From NCBI GenBank assembly GCA_036337945.1, contig JAYZDF010000040.1:1-8079 (forward strand): a stretch of DNA of 8,079 bases, written 5' to 3'. The translations under genes and the position numbers were made by a program. Shown piece by piece: positions 5,969 to 8,079 of this stretch. Origin of the DNA: JAYZDF01 sp036337945 (GTDB taxonomy: Bacteria > Myxococcota > Kuafuiibacteriia > Kuafuiibacteriales > Kuafuiibacteriaceae). The notes below the pieces were generated by a model. That model was not told the DNA's origin and did no database searches. It saw only the letters and a program-made list of their open reading frames with translations. Each line of letters begins with the position of its first letter. The stretch's first letter is position 1.

Positions 5969-6739
5969 ATGCGAACTATTTATGCCGAAATACTACTCTG
6001 TTTCGGAATAGCCTCGAGTGCGGTTCTCGCTAGTCCCAGTTATGCCGATGGAAACAGTGATAGGATAAAAAAGATCCTGGACACCACAGACGACCTTTTT
6101 CGAGGCACCTCTTCACATGGTCAAATGTCTATGAGGGTCAAGACCGCTCATTGGACCCGAACTGTAGAAATCGAATTTTGGGCACAAGGTGAAGACAAAT
6201 CCTTCATGCAAATCACCGCGCCCAAAAAAGAGAAAGGCGTAAAAACTTTGCGGGTAGACAAAGATATGTGGAATTTTCTTCCAAAGGTAAAACGCGTGAT
6301 CAAGGTCCCCTCTTCGATGATGGGAGGCTCCTGGATGGGAAGTCACTTCAGTAACAACGACCTCGTGAAGCAAAGCCGAATGGACGAAGATTTTGATGCC
6401 AAAATCACCTTCGAAGGAAAACGAGGGAACCAAGATGTCATTGAAATTACAGGAATGGTACGAGAAGACGCTGTCATCGTCTGGGGGAAAGTCGTACTGG
6501 TATGCAATGCAAAGAGTCTCATACCTATCCAGATCGATTACTACGACGAAGATATGAAGCTTGCTCGCAAAATGACATTTTCAGAACCCAAAATGTTCGG
6601 GAAGAGAAACATCCCAGCGACTATGAAGATCATTCCCACCGATGCCCCGGATGAATATACGGAAATGCGATACAAAAGCATCGATTTTGATGCCAAGATC
6701 CCAGACAAAATCTTCACCAAACGAAACCTGAAGCGCTAA
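5969..6739 (+). CDS. LolA-like outer membrane lipoprotein-sorting protein
   Basis: A 256-residue periplasmic protein of the LolA-like lipoprotein-sorting family (COG2834 type). A signal peptide covers residues 1-26, with a hydrophobic core ILLCFGIASSAVL and likely cleavage after SYA26. The mature part has the alternating beta-strand pattern of a LolA/LolB-like half-barrel. Markers of this subfamily are the MQITAPKKEKGVKTLRV segment (80-96), MWNFLPKVKRVIKVP (100-114), SSMMGGSWMGSHF (115-127) with NNDLV after it, and LIPIQIDYYDED (184-195). Related proteins carry lipids or lipoproteins across the periplasm. I chose the ATG at 5969 over a TTG at 5933 because it begins a normal signal peptide with an AGG nine bases upstream. 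A permease gene follows after 11 bases, so this is probably the periplasmic carrier of the same system. Cargo is unknown; this is not the classical LolA, which lacks the SSMMGGSW motif. Confidence 0.88.
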   Translation: MRTIYAEILLCFGIASSAVLASPSYADGNSDRIKKILDTTDDLFRGTSSHGQMSMRVKTAHWTRTVEIEFWAQGEDKSFMQITAPKKEKGVKTLRVDKDMWNFLPKVKRVIKVPSSMMGGSWMGSHFSNNDLVKQSRMDEDFDAKITFEGKRGNQDVIEITGMVREDAVIVWGKVVLVCNAKSLIPIQIDYYDEDMKLARKMTFSEPKMFGKRNIPATMKIIPTDAPDEYTEMRYKSIDFDAKIPDKIFTKRNLKR

Positions 6740-6740
6740 T

Positions 6741-6744
6741 GGAG
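6741..6744 (+). promoter_or_regulatory. Ribosome binding site of the first permease
   Basis: GGAG sits six bases before the ATG at 6751, in the 11-base gap after the LolA-like gene. It is the clearest Shine-Dalgarno sequence in the window and fixes this start. It contrasts with the first genes of the other units, which lack one. Confidence 0.6.
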
Positions 6745-6750
6745 TCTTGA

Positions 6751-7971
6751 ATGGAAAGCTGGACCCTTGCTTGGCGGAACTTATGGAGAAATCGCCGGCG
6801 AACAATGATTACAATCGCGGGTGTCACTGCAAACGTCGCGGTGCTCATCGTCTTGCTTTGCTTCAATGAAGGTGTCCTCGAAAACGGACTGAACAACGTC
6901 TTGCGAGTCACTATCGGAGACGCCCAATTGCATGCGCCCAATTACCGGCGTGAAAAATCGTTTTACGATACGATCTCCAAGCCGAATGAAATCGTAAAAA
7001 AAGCAACGAAGCTTGGTTATAATGCTGCCCCGAGAAGTTTCGGATTCGGCCTGGCAGCCGCCGGCAAAAAGTCTTCTGGTGCTGCCTTTTGGGGCGTAGA
7101 ACCGAAACTCGAGAAACAAGCCTTTGACCTACCTAGCAAAGTAGAAAAAGGGCGATACCTGGATGAAAAGACGGAAATGGGGGCCGTCATCGGTAAGAAA
7201 CTCGCGAAGAAACTCAAAGTCGATGTGGGGGATGAAATCGTAGTCCTGGTTCAATCTGCGGATGGTTCAATGGGTAACGAACTTTTGAAGGTCGTGGGTA
7301 TTTTTAAAGCCGTAGGTGAAAATATAGACCGCAGCGCAGTCATGATTCGGAGCCAAGACTTCGCCTCTTTGTTCGCTGCCGAAAATATGATCCATGAAAT
7401 TGCCTTCACAACATCCAAGCCACAAGAACTGACGAAGACAATGGCAGATCTCGAGACAATTAAAGGCAGTAACGAGCTTCTCTCCTGGAAACAACTGCTT
7501 GAGGCGTTCTCAGAAATGATGACGATGGGGAAAAAATTCATGGGACTTTTCGCATTTATCTTCGCTCTTGTGGCTGGCCTGGGAGTCATGAACACCATGC
7601 TCATGGCCACCCATGACCGAGTGAAAGAATTCGGCGTACTCAAAGCTCTGGGCGCCAGTTCCGGACGTATTCTCACCGGCATTACCCAAGAGGCGTTCAT
7701 CCTTTCCGCTTTTTCTTGTATCTTCGGAGTGCTCATCGGCGTCGCTGTAACGATGTATCTCGAACAATACGGACTCGACCTCAGAGCCTACGCAGGGGAC
7801 ACCATTAACTTTAGTGGTGTATCGTTAGATTCTGTGTACAAAGCCAAATTGGTCTTTGGACATGTGCGTTTGTCGGTATTTATGATGTTAATCATCTGTC
7901 CTATTTCAGCTCTATATCCTGCTTTCAAAGCAGCTCGTCTTGATCCTGTGGTGGCAATGAACCATGTCTAA
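6751..7971 (+). CDS. ABC transporter permease, FtsX/LolC/MacB type
   Basis: A 406-residue inner-membrane permease with the four-helix layout of the FtsX/MacB/LolCE family. A basic N-terminus, WRNLWRNRRRT (8-18), precedes the first helix (about 19-38). A periplasmic domain of roughly 220 residues follows, with the MacB-type core segment GAVIGKKLAKKLKVDVGDEIVVL (144-166). The remaining helices lie at about 264-286, 311-337 and 368-391. After the second helix comes the conserved cytoplasmic coupling segment ATHDRVKEFGVLKALGAS (286-303), and the C-terminus has the signature YPAFKAARLDPVVAMNHV (389-406). Such permeases do not form a channel; they transmit ATPase strokes to the periplasm to move lipoproteins, lipids or substrates in the outer leaflet. 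The LolA-like gene is 11 bases upstream and a second permease overlaps its end. The ATPase partner is not in the window. Function beyond family is inferred from context. Confidence 0.93.
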   Translation: MESWTLAWRNLWRNRRRTMITIAGVTANVAVLIVLLCFNEGVLENGLNNVLRVTIGDAQLHAPNYRREKSFYDTISKPNEIVKKATKLGYNAAPRSFGFGLAAAGKKSSGAAFWGVEPKLEKQAFDLPSKVEKGRYLDEKTEMGAVIGKKLAKKLKVDVGDEIVVLVQSADGSMGNELLKVVGIFKAVGENIDRSAVMIRSQDFASLFAAENMIHEIAFTTSKPQELTKTMADLETIKGSNELLSWKQLLEAFSEMMTMGKKFMGLFAFIFALVAGLGVMNTMLMATHDRVKEFGVLKALGASSGRILTGITQEAFILSAFSCIFGVLIGVAVTMYLEQYGLDLRAYAGDTINFSGVSLDSVYKAKLVFGHVRLSVFMMLIICPISALYPAFKAARLDPVVAMNHV

Positions 7972-8079
7972 TTCTGCTTTTCTGACGCTTGTTCGCCAGT
8001 CTTGGCGAAGTATTTGGAGAAATTGGCGACGAACCTTGATTACCGTATCAGCGATCAGTCTCGGAGTCGGCATGGCTGT
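7964..8079 (+). CDS. Second FtsX-type permease, N-terminal fragment (runs off window)
   Basis: An ATG at 7964 opens a frame that stays open to the window end, showing 38 complete residues. It overlaps the last 8 bases of the preceding permease gene (ATGTCTAA, where TAA is that gene's stop). The visible part reads as a basic N-terminus with SWRSIWRNWRRTLIT followed by the start of a hydrophobic helix, AISLGVGMAV. This closely parallels the N-terminus of the upstream permease (AWRNLWRNRRRTMIT), so it is very probably a second FtsX/LolE-like subunit forming a heterodimer with it. A GGTGG lies about nine bases upstream and could act as ribosome binding site, although overlap suggests translational coupling. 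Everything beyond the first helix lies outside the window. Confidence 0.85.
   Translation, partial: MSNSAFLTLVRQSWRSIWRNWRRTLITVSAISLGVGMA

Noticed and set aside
7251..7767. Several minus-strand open frames opposite the first permease.
   Set aside because: They lie wholly within a gene with clear FtsX-family motifs and show no motif or plausible start context of their own.

Overview
The window is compact protein-coding bacterial DNA. It holds seven complete or nearly complete genes plus the first 116 bases of an eighth, and no gap reaches 300 bases. I saw no rRNA, tRNA, CRISPR array, insertion sequence or phage gene. The mix suggests a Gram-negative bacterium of the broad deltaproteobacterial type (Myxococcota, Bradymonadota or relatives). 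The reasons are a secreted-looking RCC1-repeat protein with a cysteine pair in almost every repeat, a lipoprotein hydrolase of the pectin acetylesterase/Notum type with a cysteine-rich tail, and a LolA-like periplasmic protein encoded next to FtsX-type permeases. This placement is inference from gene types, not from a marker gene.

Layout from left to right. Bases 1-1239 (+) are the C-terminal part of an RCC1 beta-propeller protein that is cut by the window edge. Bases 1286-3282 (+) are a two-gene putrescine unit: N-carbamoylputrescine amidase (aguB), then agmatine deiminase (aguA). AguA converts agmatine to N-carbamoylputrescine and AguB converts that to putrescine. From 3279 to 5754 three genes lie on the minus strand. 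In their own transcription order they are a short glutamine/methionine-rich orphan (5754-5338), the pectin acetylesterase-like lipoprotein (5275-4049) and a deoxynucleoside kinase (3947-3279). The kinase meets aguA tail to tail, and the two stop codons share one CTAG.

A 214-base divergent intergenic region (5755-5968) separates the minus-strand block from a plus-strand operon. That operon runs LolA-like periplasmic protein (5969-6739), FtsX/LolC-type permease (6751-7971), then the start of a second FtsX-type permease (7964 onward), which overlaps the first by 8 bases. It looks like an envelope lipid or lipoprotein trafficking system. Its ATPase is not in the window and is probably encoded further right.

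No known defence system, mobile element or clearly new system is visible. The points most worth a second look are the joint loss of both cysteines in one RCC1 blade, promoter-like hexamers placed so close to several start codons that leaderless transcripts are possible, the shared CTAG stop, the orphan Q/M-rich protein, and the LolA-like/double-FtsX operon.
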